A stretch of 64,000 bases of DNA from Bradyrhizobium manausense. GTDB taxonomy: Bacteria > Pseudomonadota > Alphaproteobacteria > Rhizobiales > Xanthobacteraceae. The stretch spans positions 3,038,001-3,102,000 of the forward strand of contig NZ_JAFCJI010000001.1 in NCBI RefSeq assembly GCF_018131105.1, given 5' to 3'. The notes under the pieces are model-generated. The model did no database searches. It was not told where the DNA came from and worked only from the letters and a program-made list of their open reading frames with translations. The position numbers and the translations under genes were made by a program. Below, one piece after another: positions 36,518 to 44,651 of this stretch (positions within the stretch are counted from its first letter, which is position 1; every line of letters begins with the position of its first letter).

Positions 36518-37924
36518 ATGGAATCAGAGCGGACAAACCAGATGACAGCGATCGGCCGAATGGCGGCCCTGCATGTCGCCTTCTGGCAATACGATCCCCT
36601 GTATCGTCGCGCGTGGTTTGTCTGGCCACAGGTGACGGCAATCCTTCTCGCGAGCTGGCTCCTTGTGGGTCTCCCTCGGGCCGCTGTCCCGGCAGGCAAT
36701 TGGGCAAGGCCTGCCGATTGCACCAACGCCTCGACTCCGGGCTGCGCGGCAACCCGACGCGCTGTCTTTATCTGGGACGATGAGGTCGCAAGACCCATTG
36801 TCGCCAATCAGGTCACGGTCATCGTCGACAGATCGACCTTTCGAAATTCCGCTCCGGGGGACCAACCGAAACTATCGGCAGCGCTCGGCTCCTACTATCG
36901 TTTCGAATGGGCGAAGGCGATCGACATCCTGAAAACGGCAACCGCAAGCGATCCGAACGTTCAATTTGTCACCGCGCTCGCCCTGCTGATACCAAATTCG
37001 ACCGACCAGACGCGCAACGCCGAAGCATTGTTGCGCGAGGCGGCAGCCGGGGGACATCGTCAGGCTGGTAGCGTACTTGGCCGGATCCTCTTCACGGGCG
37101 CGAGCGGCGTGCCGAAGGATGAAACGGCGGGGCGGAAGTTGATCGATGACGCGGTCGCCGCGGGCGAGCCGTACGCGATGCGGCTGGCTGCCGCCGGATA
37201 TGTCAGCGGCGAATTTGGCGGCACCTATGACACCGGCAAGGCGGTCGATCTCCTGCGCAAGGCGGCGGATAGCGGCGAGCTCATTGCCATGGCGCAACTT
37301 GCATACTGCATCGATACTGGGCGAGGCGGGCTTACCCGCGATTCCGCAAAGACGGTCGACTATTTGCGACGCGCGGCGGATGCGGGATTTGACGGCGCAC
37401 AGCTCACGCTCGCGCGGTGGCTCAGAGACCGCTACGGCTATCGAGAAAGCGAGGATTTGTCAGAAGCGATCAAATGGTTCGAGCGGTCCTATCGCCAGGG
37501 ACACTCGGTCTATGCTCTCGCTGAGCTCGGCTTTGTCTATCGATTCGCGCGGGAAGCGCCGTGGTTCGACACCAAGCGCTCGTTTGAATTGCTCCAGCTT
37601 TGCGCACCTTACCGAAATGCCTATTGCCAGTACTGGCTTGCTCGTGCCTACCACGAGGGTGCCGGAACGGCGCGGGACTACACCCAGGCCTACGCTCACT
37701 ACACGATCGCCAAGGAGCTCGGGCGGCAAGATGCAGCCCCCAGCCTTCAGAAGCTTGATGAATTCCTTCAACCTGCCGTCAAGACCAGCGCGGCGGAGCT
37801 GGCAAAGAGCATTTCAGCGGGCCTCAAACCGGTACCACGCCCGATCAGGCTGGAAACGGCGGAGACTGAGACCGCCGGCCCCTCTCCGTGGCCGGACGCA
37901 CCTCCGCGACCGGCATCGCCTTGA
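36518..37924 (+). CDS. Membrane-anchored Sel1-repeat protein
   Basis: A 468-residue protein. A polar N-terminus (about 35 residues) precedes one membrane helix (WPQVTAILLASWLLVGLPRA), so the bulk should be periplasmic. Four cysteines lie near the helix exit (DCTNASTPGCA) and in the repeats. From about residue 165 to 415 come Sel1-like repeats (helical, TPR-related): RNAEALLREAAAGGHRQAGS, DETAGRKLIDDAVAAGEPYA, KAVDLLRKAADSGELIAMAQ, KTVDYLRRAADAGFDGAQLT, EAIKWFERSYRQGHSVYALA, and a last YWLARAYHEGAGTARDYTQA. The tail is Pro-rich. Sel1 arrays act as adaptor scaffolds. It follows the AAA-protease gene by 24 bases. Start 36518 or 36542. Confidence 0.8.
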   Translation: MESERTNQMTAIGRMAALHVAFWQYDPLYRRAWFVWPQVTAILLASWLLVGLPRAAVPAGNWARPADCTNASTPGCAATRRAVFIWDDEVARPIVANQVTVIVDRSTFRNSAPGDQPKLSAALGSYYRFEWAKAIDILKTATASDPNVQFVTALALLIPNSTDQTRNAEALLREAAAGGHRQAGSVLGRILFTGASGVPKDETAGRKLIDDAVAAGEPYAMRLAAAGYVSGEFGGTYDTGKAVDLLRKAADSGELIAMAQLAYCIDTGRGGLTRDSAKTVDYLRRAADAGFDGAQLTLARWLRDRYGYRESEDLSEAIKWFERSYRQGHSVYALAELGFVYRFAREAPWFDTKRSFELLQLCAPYRNAYCQYWLARAYHEGAGTARDYTQAYAHYTIAKELGRQDAAPSLQKLDEFLQPAVKTSAAELAKSISAGLKPVPRPIRLETAETETAGPSPWPDAPPRPASP

Positions 37925-38018
37925 TCCGATAACGAATAGTTTTTCGGCTCGATGATTCATGCGCGTGCGAAGCATGTATAGTCCGTGAGCCTGTAACGAT
38001 CCCCGGAGGACCGGTCCA

Positions 38019-38756
38019 TTGAGCCTGAAAGCCGTCGTCTTCGATGCCTACGGGACGCTCTACGACACCCAGTCGGTCGCTGACATCACCGAGGATGCGT
38101 TTCCCGGCTATGGCGAGATCATCACGCAGGTCTGGCGGATCAAGCAGCTCGAATACAGCTGGTTGCGCTCGCTGATGCGGCGCTACCAGGATTTTGCCGC
38201 CGTGACCCGCGACTCCCTGGCCTATACGCTGCGCATCCTTGGGCTTGAGTACGAGAACGATGCGTTCGAACGCGTCATCGCAAAGTATCTCCATCTCGAT
38301 CTCTATCCCGACGCGACCGCCGCACTCACAGCGCTGAAGCCGCGAAAGCTTGCCATCCTCTCCAATGGCAGCCCGGACATGCTGAATGCGCTGGTGCGCA
38401 ATTCCGGGCTCGATCGCCTGCTCGATGCCACCATCAGCGTCGACGCCAGGAAGGTCTTCAAGCCGAGCCCGGAGGCCTATGAGCTGATCGGCGAGGTGCT
38501 CGGTACCACGCCTGAAGAGGTGCTGTTCATCTCCTCCAATCCCTGGGACGTCACCGGCGCGAAAGCGTTCGGATTGAATGTCGCCTGGATCGAGCGGGTG
38601 ACGCCCGAGGCCATGGCGCTGGCTTGCGTCGAGAACGAACTCGTGGCACCGCTAACGATGTTCAAGGCGATCCGCACCCAGATGGACGAGCTCGGCTTTG
38701 CGCCTGATCATCGCGTTCGTTCCCTCTCGGAGCTGGTCGGGATCATCGGGGAATGA
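38019..38756 (+). CDS. (S)-2-haloacid dehalogenase, type II
   Basis: A 245-residue HAD-superfamily enzyme that hydrolyses L-2-haloalkanoic acids to D-2-hydroxy acids. All key residues of the L-DEX enzymes have counterparts: nucleophile Asp9 (FDAYGTL), Thr13, Arg40, Ser115-Asn116 (SNGSP), Lys148 (VFKPSP), Tyr154, and Ser172/Asn174/Asp177 (SSNPWD). Length is normal. The start is TTG at 38019, supported by GGAGGA nine bases upstream and by the absence of a better ATG. It is followed by a YbaK-type gene on the same strand. Confidence 0.9.
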   Translation: MSLKAVVFDAYGTLYDTQSVADITEDAFPGYGEIITQVWRIKQLEYSWLRSLMRRYQDFAAVTRDSLAYTLRILGLEYENDAFERVIAKYLHLDLYPDATAALTALKPRKLAILSNGSPDMLNALVRNSGLDRLLDATISVDARKVFKPSPEAYELIGEVLGTTPEEVLFISSNPWDVTGAKAFGLNVAWIERVTPEAMALACVENELVAPLTMFKAIRTQMDELGFAPDHRVRSLSELVGIIGE

Positions 38757-38811
38757 TCCCGGGATGACCGAACATTGCCGCCTACCCGTAAGCCTGGAAT
38801 GAGCTGACTGA

Positions 38812-39279
38812 ATGAGCCTGGAATCCGTTCGCGCGTTCTTCGCCGAGAAAGCCCCCGACATCTCCGTCATCGAATCCCCGATCAGCTCGGCGACTGTGAC
38901 GCTGGCTGCCGAAGCCTATGGTGTCGAGCCCGGAATGATCGCCAAGACGCTGTCCTTGCGCATCGGCGAGCGTGTCATCCTGATCGTCGCGGCCGGCACC
39001 TCGCGCATGGACAACAAGAAGGTGAAGGCGCAGTTTGGCGGCAAGCCGAAGATGCTGGGGCTGGAAGAGGTCGCCGACATCACTGGCCACGAGGTCGGCG
39101 GCGTTTGCCCGTTCGGGCTGAAATCGCCGCTGCCGATTTATTGCGACGTGTCGCTGAAGGCATTCGACGTCGTGGTACCGGCCGCAGGCTCGACCCACAG
39201 TGCCGTGCGCATCCCCCCCGATCGCCTGGCTGAGCTGACCGCGGCCGAGTGGGTCGATGTCTGCGAGGTCCGGCCATAA
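38812..39279 (+). CDS. YbaK/EbsC-family aminoacyl-tRNA deacylase
   Basis: A 155-residue stand-alone editing domain related to YbaK and ProX, which hydrolyse misacylated tRNA in trans. Visible are the N-terminal helix with VRAFFAEKAPDISVIE, the segment GMIAKTLSLRIGERVILIVA with the family lysine, KKVKAQFGGKPKMLGLEEVA, GHEVGGVCPFGLKSPLPIYC (the GG.CPFG loop) and a closing AAGSTHSAVRIPP strand. It starts at ATG 38812, 55 bases after the dehalogenase stop, probably the same transcript. Amino acid specificity cannot be told. Confidence 0.87.
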   Translation: MSLESVRAFFAEKAPDISVIESPISSATVTLAAEAYGVEPGMIAKTLSLRIGERVILIVAAGTSRMDNKKVKAQFGGKPKMLGLEEVADITGHEVGGVCPFGLKSPLPIYCDVSLKAFDVVVPAAGSTHSAVRIPPDRLAELTAAEWVDVCEVRP

Positions 39280-39413
39280 GGCTGATACGGCGTAGCTGGC
39301 GGCACTTCTTTGCACCTCCATGAGAGCCCGGCGCCACGGCCGGTCGTTGGCTGCGACGGCACAGCGCACGATGCCTGATGCATTTGCCGGCAAGGGCGGC
39401 TAGCATAGCGACC

Positions 39414-40247
39414 ATGACCGATGACAAAGTAAAGCGCCGACTGACCACCGTGCTGTGTGCCGACGTGCACAGCTATTCTCGTCTCATGGAAGCCGACGAG
39501 ACGGGAACGCTGGAGACGCTCCGACGCTACTTCGCCACCATGTCGCGATTGGTCGAGCGGCATGATGGCCGCATCGTCAATACCTGGGGCGATGCCGTGA
39601 TCGCCGAGTTCGCCAGTGTCGTCGAGGCCGTGCAATGCGCGATCGAAATCCAGCAGGAAGTTTCCAATCTGGAGTCGGACCCACCCCAAGTGAACCCGAT
39701 GCAATTCCGTATCGGCATCAATCTCGGCGATGTCATGGTGGACGGCACCAATATCTATGGTGACGGCGTCAATATCGCGTCACGCCTGCAAGAGCTCGCT
39801 GAACCCGGCGGCGTCGTGATCTCGAGTTCGGTCTACGATCAGGTGCACAACAAGATGTCGGTTGGCTTCGACTGTCTTGGCCAACGACCCATGAAGAACA
39901 TTGCGCCATTGACCAGCTATCGGTTGACCCTGGGCGGCCAAGCCGCCGGGCAAGGGAGCTTCGCGATCAATGAAGGCCGAACTCCCCGCGAGGATGCGCG
40001 CGCTCCGCGAATGGAAGACAGGCGCGAGCCATCTTCGTCGACGAATGTCGTCTCGGATTGGCTAGGAAGGCTGCCCCGCCCGGTTGCCGCGGCCCTCACG
40101 GTGTCGGCCTTTTTGATCTTCATCAATCTGGCCACTGGCGCGCATAAGATCTGGTTCCATTGGCCAGTCGCAGCCATTCTCTTCGGTGTCGTCCTGCGAA
40201 CGGTGCTTGGACATCGAGCAGAGTCGGACAGCAAGGGCGAGCGCTGA
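39414..40247 (+). CDS. Class III adenylate/guanylate cyclase with C-terminal 2TM domain
   Basis: A 277-residue nucleotidyl cyclase. The catalytic domain is at the N-terminus: KRRLTTVLCADVHSYSRLME carries the first metal Asp17, IVNTWGDAVIAEFASVVEAV the second metal region, and FRIGINLGDVMVDGTNIYGD with GVNIASRLQELAEPGG the rest of the dimer active site. After a polar linker (residues 185-215) two hydrophobic helices at about 225-265 (AAALTVSAFLIFINLATGAH and WPVAAILFGVVLRTVL) form a 2TM domain. Here the anchor lies C-terminal to the cyclase. The ATG at 39414 is preferred to an upstream TTG-type extension. Confidence 0.87.
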   Translation: MTDDKVKRRLTTVLCADVHSYSRLMEADETGTLETLRRYFATMSRLVERHDGRIVNTWGDAVIAEFASVVEAVQCAIEIQQEVSNLESDPPQVNPMQFRIGINLGDVMVDGTNIYGDGVNIASRLQELAEPGGVVISSSVYDQVHNKMSVGFDCLGQRPMKNIAPLTSYRLTLGGQAAGQGSFAINEGRTPREDARAPRMEDRREPSSSTNVVSDWLGRLPRPVAAALTVSAFLIFINLATGAHKIWFHWPVAAILFGVVLRTVLGHRAESDSKGER

Positions 40248-40318
40248 ACGCGACGGCATGACCGCATGTTCCCGCCAACCCGAGCACGCCTTTGCTGATC
40301 ACACTCCAGTCAACGCGC

Positions 40319-40675
40319 CTATTCGTCGTCATCGTCGTAAGGACGCGGCGGCATCTGCTGGGAGGGTGACGGCGCATTGTTGTACCGCGGCGTCGGTACG
40401 GCACGGTTGCGCGGAACCTGCTGTTGCGGCGGCATCTGGTTGTTGGACTCGAATACGGCGCGGCAACCGCTCGAGAGCTGCGGCGTATTCTGCCGCAGGC
40501 ATGCGGTGATGCGGTTCACATCCGGAATCTGATCGCTGCACAGGCGCCAGACGTCCGGCGTGCAGGCCATCTGCTGTTCCATGGTTCCGCGGTACTCTTC
40601 GGCGAATGCTGCACTCTGCGCAACGATGCCGCCGATCGCAAGCGCCACACCCAGCGCAATCCGCTCTGTTCGCAT
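40319..40675 (-). CDS. Exported cysteine-rich-repeat protein
   Basis: A 118-residue periplasmic protein. Signal peptide MRTERIALGVALAIGGIVAQ, cut near AFA-EE. The core has four cysteines in the pattern MACTPDVWRLCSDQIPDVNR, ITACLRQNTPQLSSGCRAVF, as in the bacterial cysteine-rich (Cys_rich_FGFR-type) repeat. The tail is Pro/Gln/Arg-rich and ends in DDDDE. Small proteins of this build are common in Bradyrhizobium; role unknown. Confidence 0.78.
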   Translation of the reverse strand: MRTERIALGVALAIGGIVAQSAAFAEEYRGTMEQQMACTPDVWRLCSDQIPDVNRITACLRQNTPQLSSGCRAVFESNNQMPPQQQVPRNRAVPTPRYNNAPSPSQQMPPRPYDDDDE

Positions 40676-40771
40676 GGTCCTGATCCTTCCTGATTGCCTC
40701 GGATTCTCGTCAATCAATGAGGCGGCAGGCGGTTCTGGACCAACAACTAAATGTGAAAGCGTAGCTGGAAC

Positions 40772-41758
40772 CTACTCCACCTTGCCGATCTTCTTCACCG
40801 CCGCTATCAGCCGCTCGCTGTCGGTCGCCACGAAGTCGGAGAAAGCGGGCGCGTCCTGATAGGCGACGAGACTGCCCGAGGCATCGAATGTCCTGAGCAC
40901 ATCAGGGTTCGCCATCACCTGCGCCATCGCCTCGCGCAGGCGGCTTGCGATCGGCGCTGGAAGCGAGCTCTGCGCAAACAGCCCGGCCCAGATGTACATC
41001 TCGACATCCTTGTAGCCGAGCTCCTGGAAGGTCGGCACATCAGGGAAGCTCGCGACGCGTTGCGCGCCGCAATTGCCGAGCACGCGCAGCTTGCCGTCGT
41101 CGACCTGCGGTTTCACCGTGCCTGGTGCGGCGGCGATCGCCTGCACGGTGCCGCTGAGCAGCGCGGTCAGCGCCGGCCCTGCGCCGCGGAACGGCACATG
41201 CAGCAGTTTGATGCTGGCGCTGTTTGCGAACATCTCCATCGCCACATGCAGCGTGCCGTAGGGCCCGGACGAGCCGTAGGTGATCTGGCCGGGGCGCGTC
41301 TTCGCGTCCTCGACGAACTCCTGCGCCGTCTTCCATGGCGCGGAGGCCGGCACGGCGAGCAGCGTGGGATCGGCAAGCACGCGCGCGATGGGCATGAACT
41401 GCGACACTTCGTAGGCGACGGGACGGTCGAACAACCTGTCGGCCTCGGGCAACACTGCGAGCGAGGATAGCGTCATCAACAGCGTGTAACCGTCGGGCTC
41501 GGCGCGTGCCGCTGCGGCGTTGCCGACCGATCCGCCGCCGCCGCCGGCGCGGTTGTCGACGATGACCGCCTTGCCGAGAATCCGCTCCAGCGCCTGCGCG
41601 ACGGGACGCGCGGCAAGATCGGCCTGACCGCCGGCGGGGAATGGCACGATCATCGTGATGTTGCGCACGGGATAGGTTTGCGCGAAGGCCGTTTCCGGTA
41701 TTGCAGCACGCAACAGCGGCAATGCCGCAACGGCGCGCAAGACGTCACGTCGATCCAT
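40772..41758 (-). CDS. Tripartite tricarboxylate transporter binding protein (TctC/Bug family)
   Basis: A 328-residue periplasmic solute-binding protein. The N-terminus MDRRDVLRAVAALPLLRAAI has a twin-arginine-like signal cut after AFA. The Bug fold shows ITMIVPFPAGGQADLAARPV near residue 34, VDNRAGGGGGSVGNAAAARA near 67, PDGYTLLM, GSSGPYGTLHVAMEMF near 160 and LLHVPFRGAGPALTALLSG. These proteins bind carboxylates, aromatic acids or drugs. No TctA or TctB membrane gene is near, so it is an orphan receptor that must use permeases elsewhere or act in signalling. Confidence 0.88.
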   Translation of the reverse strand: MDRRDVLRAVAALPLLRAAIPETAFAQTYPVRNITMIVPFPAGGQADLAARPVAQALERILGKAVIVDNRAGGGGGSVGNAAAARAEPDGYTLLMTLSSLAVLPEADRLFDRPVAYEVSQFMPIARVLADPTLLAVPASAPWKTAQEFVEDAKTRPGQITYGSSGPYGTLHVAMEMFANSASIKLLHVPFRGAGPALTALLSGTVQAIAAAPGTVKPQVDDGKLRVLGNCGAQRVASFPDVPTFQELGYKDVEMYIWAGLFAQSSLPAPIASRLREAMAQVMANPDVLRTFDASGSLVAYQDAPAFSDFVATDSERLIAAVKKIGKVE

Positions 41759-41916
41759 GGCAGCCCCTCCCCTTATTTTCTTGCTTCAGCCCCAGCCTAG
41801 CGTGGCGATCGGCAAGAACAAGCCGTTTACGAAGCGTTAGCCATGTTCGTCCCGCTCCGGAACGCATCCCTCGACCCTCCGTTGCCCTGACGGGGAGTGT
41901 GAGGAGGGAATGTGCC

Positions 41917-42174
41917 ATGGGAAAATTTGCGACCATCGACGTGGCCCTAGACGAGATGCTGGTCAACCTCGCAGCGATCGTCCTGCGGCTGTCAAAACCC
42001 GAAATGACGCGAACGCCGGAGGCGCGGCGCGCCCTGACCCAGTCCGTGCATCAATACGCGGTGTGCGCGGCACGCTCGACCGATCCGCGCGTGCATGAAC
42101 TGAAGTCGCGGTTGGAGCAGACGGTGAAGCCAGGCTTACGCATTGTGGCGATCGACGGCGTCAAGGTGTCGTAG
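41917..42174 (+). CDS. Small conserved hypothetical protein
   Basis: An 85-residue soluble, mostly helical protein (MLVNLAAIVLRLSKPEMTRT, then a region rich in Arg and Ala, and a final strand LRIVAIDGVKVS). GAGGAGGG is well placed before the ATG at 41917. No domain is recognised. Its stop is followed within ten bases by a REP element. Confidence 0.6.
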   Translation: MGKFATIDVALDEMLVNLAAIVLRLSKPEMTRTPEARRALTQSVHQYAVCAARSTDPRVHELKSRLEQTVKPGLRIVAIDGVKVS

Positions 42175-42183
42175 AGAGACCTC

Positions 42184-42219
42184 GTAGGGTGGGCAAAGGC
42201 GCAACGCGCCGTGCCCACG
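42184..42219. repeat. REP element, left copy flanking the RAYT gene
   Basis: GTAGGGTGGGCAAAGGCG then AACGCGCCGTGCCCACGG: arms GTGGGCA and TGCCCAC form the REP hairpin. The same element in inverted orientation lies at 42765-42795. Confidence 0.85.
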
Positions 42220-42220
42220 G

Positions 42221-42742
42221 TCACTTGCCGAAATGCCCCGCAATGTCCCGCATATTCCCTCCCCAATCTGCGGGAAGAATGCCTTGCTCGACATTGCGAT
42301 GGAAACTGCTGAGAGACCAATCGCGCACACGCGCGACGAGACCGTGCTTCACAGGATTGAAGTGTATGTAGTCAACGTGCCGTTCCAAATCCGCGTCATC
42401 GCGAATTGCGTGCTCCCAATAGCGGCGCTGCCAAATGCCTTTCTCGCGCTTGAGCAGCTTGCTTGCCGAACGCTCTTGCGCTTCCAAGCCGCGAGAAAAG
42501 CCGCCTTTGATCAGATTCCACCGCGATGCAAAGTCGACATCGATATCCGGAAGCGACCAAATTGCATGGAGATGGTCCGGCAGGATACAAATAGCGACCG
42601 TGGCGAACGGGCGGCGTTGCTGGACAGTCTGGTAAACTCGCCTCAGGCGATCAACATGATCCACGAGCAGAGTGCTTGAACGGTCAGCGAGTGCGACCGT
42701 GAAGAAGAACGTGCTCCCCTGTGCTCGCCGATATCGAGACAA
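42221..42742 (-). CDS. REP-associated tyrosine transposase (RAYT, IS200-like Y1 HUH)
   Basis: A 173-residue single-strand DNA transposase of the TnpA_REP type, thought to mobilise or spread REP palindromes. The start is TTG giving LSRYRRAQGSTFFFTVALAD, the standard RAYT beginning, with GGGGGA upstream. The metal-binding HUH is HLH (His57, His59) in PDHLHAIW; the catalytic Tyr125 is in HVDYIHFNPVKHGLV. It sits exactly between two inverted REP copies. It seems complete. Confidence 0.9.
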   Translation of the reverse strand: MSRYRRAQGSTFFFTVALADRSSTLLVDHVDRLRRVYQTVQQRRPFATVAICILPDHLHAIWSLPDIDVDFASRWNLIKGGFSRGLEAQERSASKLLKREKGIWQRRYWEHAIRDDADLERHVDYIHFNPVKHGLVARVRDWSLSSFHRNVEQGILPADWGGNMRDIAGHFGK

Positions 42743-42764
42743 CTGCGATCCCCCAGGCAAAGAC

Positions 42765-42795
42765 GTGGGCACGCTTCGCTTTGCCCACCCTACGG
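42765..42795. repeat. REP element, right copy flanking the RAYT gene
   Basis: CGTGGGCACGCTTCGC followed by TTTGCCCACCCTACG, the reverse complement type of the left copy, with the same GTGGGCA / TGCCCAC stem. Confidence 0.85.
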
Positions 42796-42813
42796 CGGCT
42801 TGCGTATCAATGG

Positions 42814-43749
42814 CTACCCCGCTTTCCCAATCTTCTTCGGCCGTCGCTTGCACGTCCCTGGCAGCTTCGCCGCAAGGAAATCGCCGAGCGCTTCGACGCG
42901 GGCGGGACGCGGGCCGCCGGGTGGCGTGACGAGGTGTACGGCGCCTTCGGCTTGCTTCCAGTCTTTCAGGATCACCTCGACGGCGCCGGACGAAATCGCA
43001 TCGCCGACGATGAACTCCGGCAGCTCGGCGATGCCGAGGCCTGATATCAGCGACGGCATGACGGCTTCACCGTTGTTGACGCGAAGCTGGCCGCCGGGGC
43101 GGACGCTCGCCTGCTCGCCGGCCGAGTTGGTGTAGTGCCAGACGTTCGGCGTCGACAGATAGGCGTAGCTGAAGCATTTGTGCTCGGCGAGATGCATCGG
43201 ATGCGTCGGCCGGCCGTGCTTCTTCAGATAGGACGGCGCGGCTACCGTGAAGCGCGGCATGGTGAAGAGCCGGCGCGCAATCAGTGAGGAGTCCGGCAGC
43301 CGTGCGATCCGCACCGCCATGTCAAAACCTTCGCCGATGAGATCGACGGTCGCATCGCTCAAGTGAAGATCGACCGAAACCTCCGGATAGCTCTCGAAAA
43401 ACTCCGGCAGCAGCGGCGCCACCGCCTTGATGCCGAACGTCATGGGCACCGCGAGCCGCACCAGGCCGCGCGGCGCCACCGATTGCGCCAGCGCCTCGTT
43501 CTCGGCCGCCTCGCCGTCGGCGAGCAAGCGTGTGGCGCGGTCGGCGAGCTTGTGGCCGGCATCGGTCAGCGCCAGCCGGCGCGAGGTGCGGTTGAACAGC
43601 CGCGCACCGAGCCGCTCCTCCAGCCGCGTTACCGCCTTGGACACCGTGGCCTTGGACATTGCCAGTTCGCTCGCAGCCCCCGCAAACGACCGTAACTCCA
43701 CGACTTTTGCGAAAATCGCGAGTGCCTCGAAGTCGGGGAGCTTTGCCAT
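42814..43749 (-). CDS. LysR-family transcriptional regulator
   Basis: A 311-residue LysR regulator of the AaeR/DmlR-like subgroup. The N-terminal winged helix is LPDFEALAIFAKVVELRSFA, AASELAMSKATVSKAVTRLE, ERLGARLFNRTSRRLALTDAG. The substrate-binding domain follows (LVRLAVPMTFGIKAVAPLLP, ARIARLPDSSLIARRLF region). It ends in a Lys/Arg tail. The start MAKLPDF at 43749 is the family start; a longer frame overlaps the divergent gene. Transcribed away from the SDR-pirin-wrbA unit, with two palindromes between, so it probably controls that unit and itself. Confidence 0.9.
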   Translation of the reverse strand: MAKLPDFEALAIFAKVVELRSFAGAASELAMSKATVSKAVTRLEERLGARLFNRTSRRLALTDAGHKLADRATRLLADGEAAENEALAQSVAPRGLVRLAVPMTFGIKAVAPLLPEFFESYPEVSVDLHLSDATVDLIGEGFDMAVRIARLPDSSLIARRLFTMPRFTVAAPSYLKKHGRPTHPMHLAEHKCFSYAYLSTPNVWHYTNSAGEQASVRPGGQLRVNNGEAVMPSLISGLGIAELPEFIVGDAISSGAVEVILKDWKQAEGAVHLVTPPGGPRPARVEALGDFLAAKLPGTCKRRPKKIGKAG

Positions 43750-43763
43750 TGGATCAATCCAAT
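43748..43763. promoter_or_regulatory. Palindrome at the LysR start codon
   Basis: Perfect arms ATTGGAT and ATCCAAT around CA, overlapping the LysR start. A good place for autorepression. Confidence 0.5.
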
Positions 43764-43776
43764 CAGGATATTTAGG

Positions 43777-43791
43777 GAAACAATGTGTTTC
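43777..43791. promoter_or_regulatory. Candidate LysR-type operator
   Basis: Perfect arms GAAACA and TGTTTC around ATG, 75 bases before the SDR start. It has the short, T/A-ended dyad look of LysR sites, though spacing is tighter than the classic T-N11-A. Confidence 0.5.
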
Positions 43792-43865
43792 GACAGTTTC
43801 TATTTCTATACCACAAGCGGCGACATATCCAAGGGTCATCAGACATTCAGGAATGGAGAAATCCA

Positions 43866-44618
43866 ATGACCAAGAAGCTCTCAGGCAAGGTTGCCCTCGT
43901 CACTGGCGGCTCGCGCGGCATCGGCGCGGCCTCTGCCCGCGCACTCGCCGATCAAGGCGCTGACGTCGCCATCAGCTACGTCGCTTCACCCGAAAAGGCC
44001 GAAGCCGTCGTCACCGAACTGAAGGCTCGCGGCGTCAAGGCCCGCGCCTTCAAGGCCGACCAGGCTTCGGCCAAGGACGTGACCAAGCTGGTCAACGACG
44101 TCGCCAAGGAATTCGGCCATCTCGACATCCTCGTGAACAATGCCGGTGTCGCCAATGGCGGCGCGATCGACGACGCCAACGCCGACACGGCAGCGCTTGA
44201 GCGGCAGGACCAGGTCAATGTGCATGGCGTGATCGCGGCGATCCGCGCCGCCTCGCAGTTGATGGGTGAAGGTGGCCGCATCGTCACCGTCGGCTCGATG
44301 CTCGCCGACCGCGCTTCGTTCCCGGGCCTCGCCGACTACGTCGCCACCAAGGCGGCCGTGGTTGGTTACACCAAGGGCGCGGCACGCGACCTCGGCCCGC
44401 GCGGCATCACCGTGAACGTGGTGCAGCCCGGCTCGATCGACACCGACATGAACCCGAAGGACGGCGGCGAGTTCGCCGAGACCCAGCGCAAGCAGCACGC
44501 ACTGCAGCGCTTCGGCCGTCCCGAGGAAGTCGCAGCCGGCGTCGTCTTCCTCGCTAGCCCCGAAGCCTCCTTCGTCACCGGCACCGTACTCAACGTCGAC
44601 GGCGGGTTTGGCGCCTAG
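43866..44618 (+). CDS. Short-chain dehydrogenase/reductase (3-oxoacyl-ACP reductase-like)
   Basis: A 250-residue NAD(P)-dependent SDR. Cofactor motif ALVTGGSRGIGAA near residue 10, NNAG at LDILVNNAGVANGG near 85-95, catalytic Ser near 138 (VTVGSMLADR), and YxxxK in DYVATKAAVVGY near 152-156. The end FVTGTVLNVDGGFGA is typical. GGAG precedes the ATG. First gene of the SDR-pirin-wrbA unit divergent from LysR. Substrate unknown; a role in carbonyl or quinone detoxification fits its neighbours. Confidence 0.92.
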   Translation: MTKKLSGKVALVTGGSRGIGAASARALADQGADVAISYVASPEKAEAVVTELKARGVKARAFKADQASAKDVTKLVNDVAKEFGHLDILVNNAGVANGGAIDDANADTAALERQDQVNVHGVIAAIRAASQLMGEGGRIVTVGSMLADRASFPGLADYVATKAAVVGYTKGAARDLGPRGITVNVVQPGSIDTDMNPKDGGEFAETQRKQHALQRFGRPEEVAAGVVFLASPEASFVTGTVLNVDGGFGA

Positions 44619-44651
44619 CGCCAAACTCCCTCCCCTCAAGGAAACACTCCC

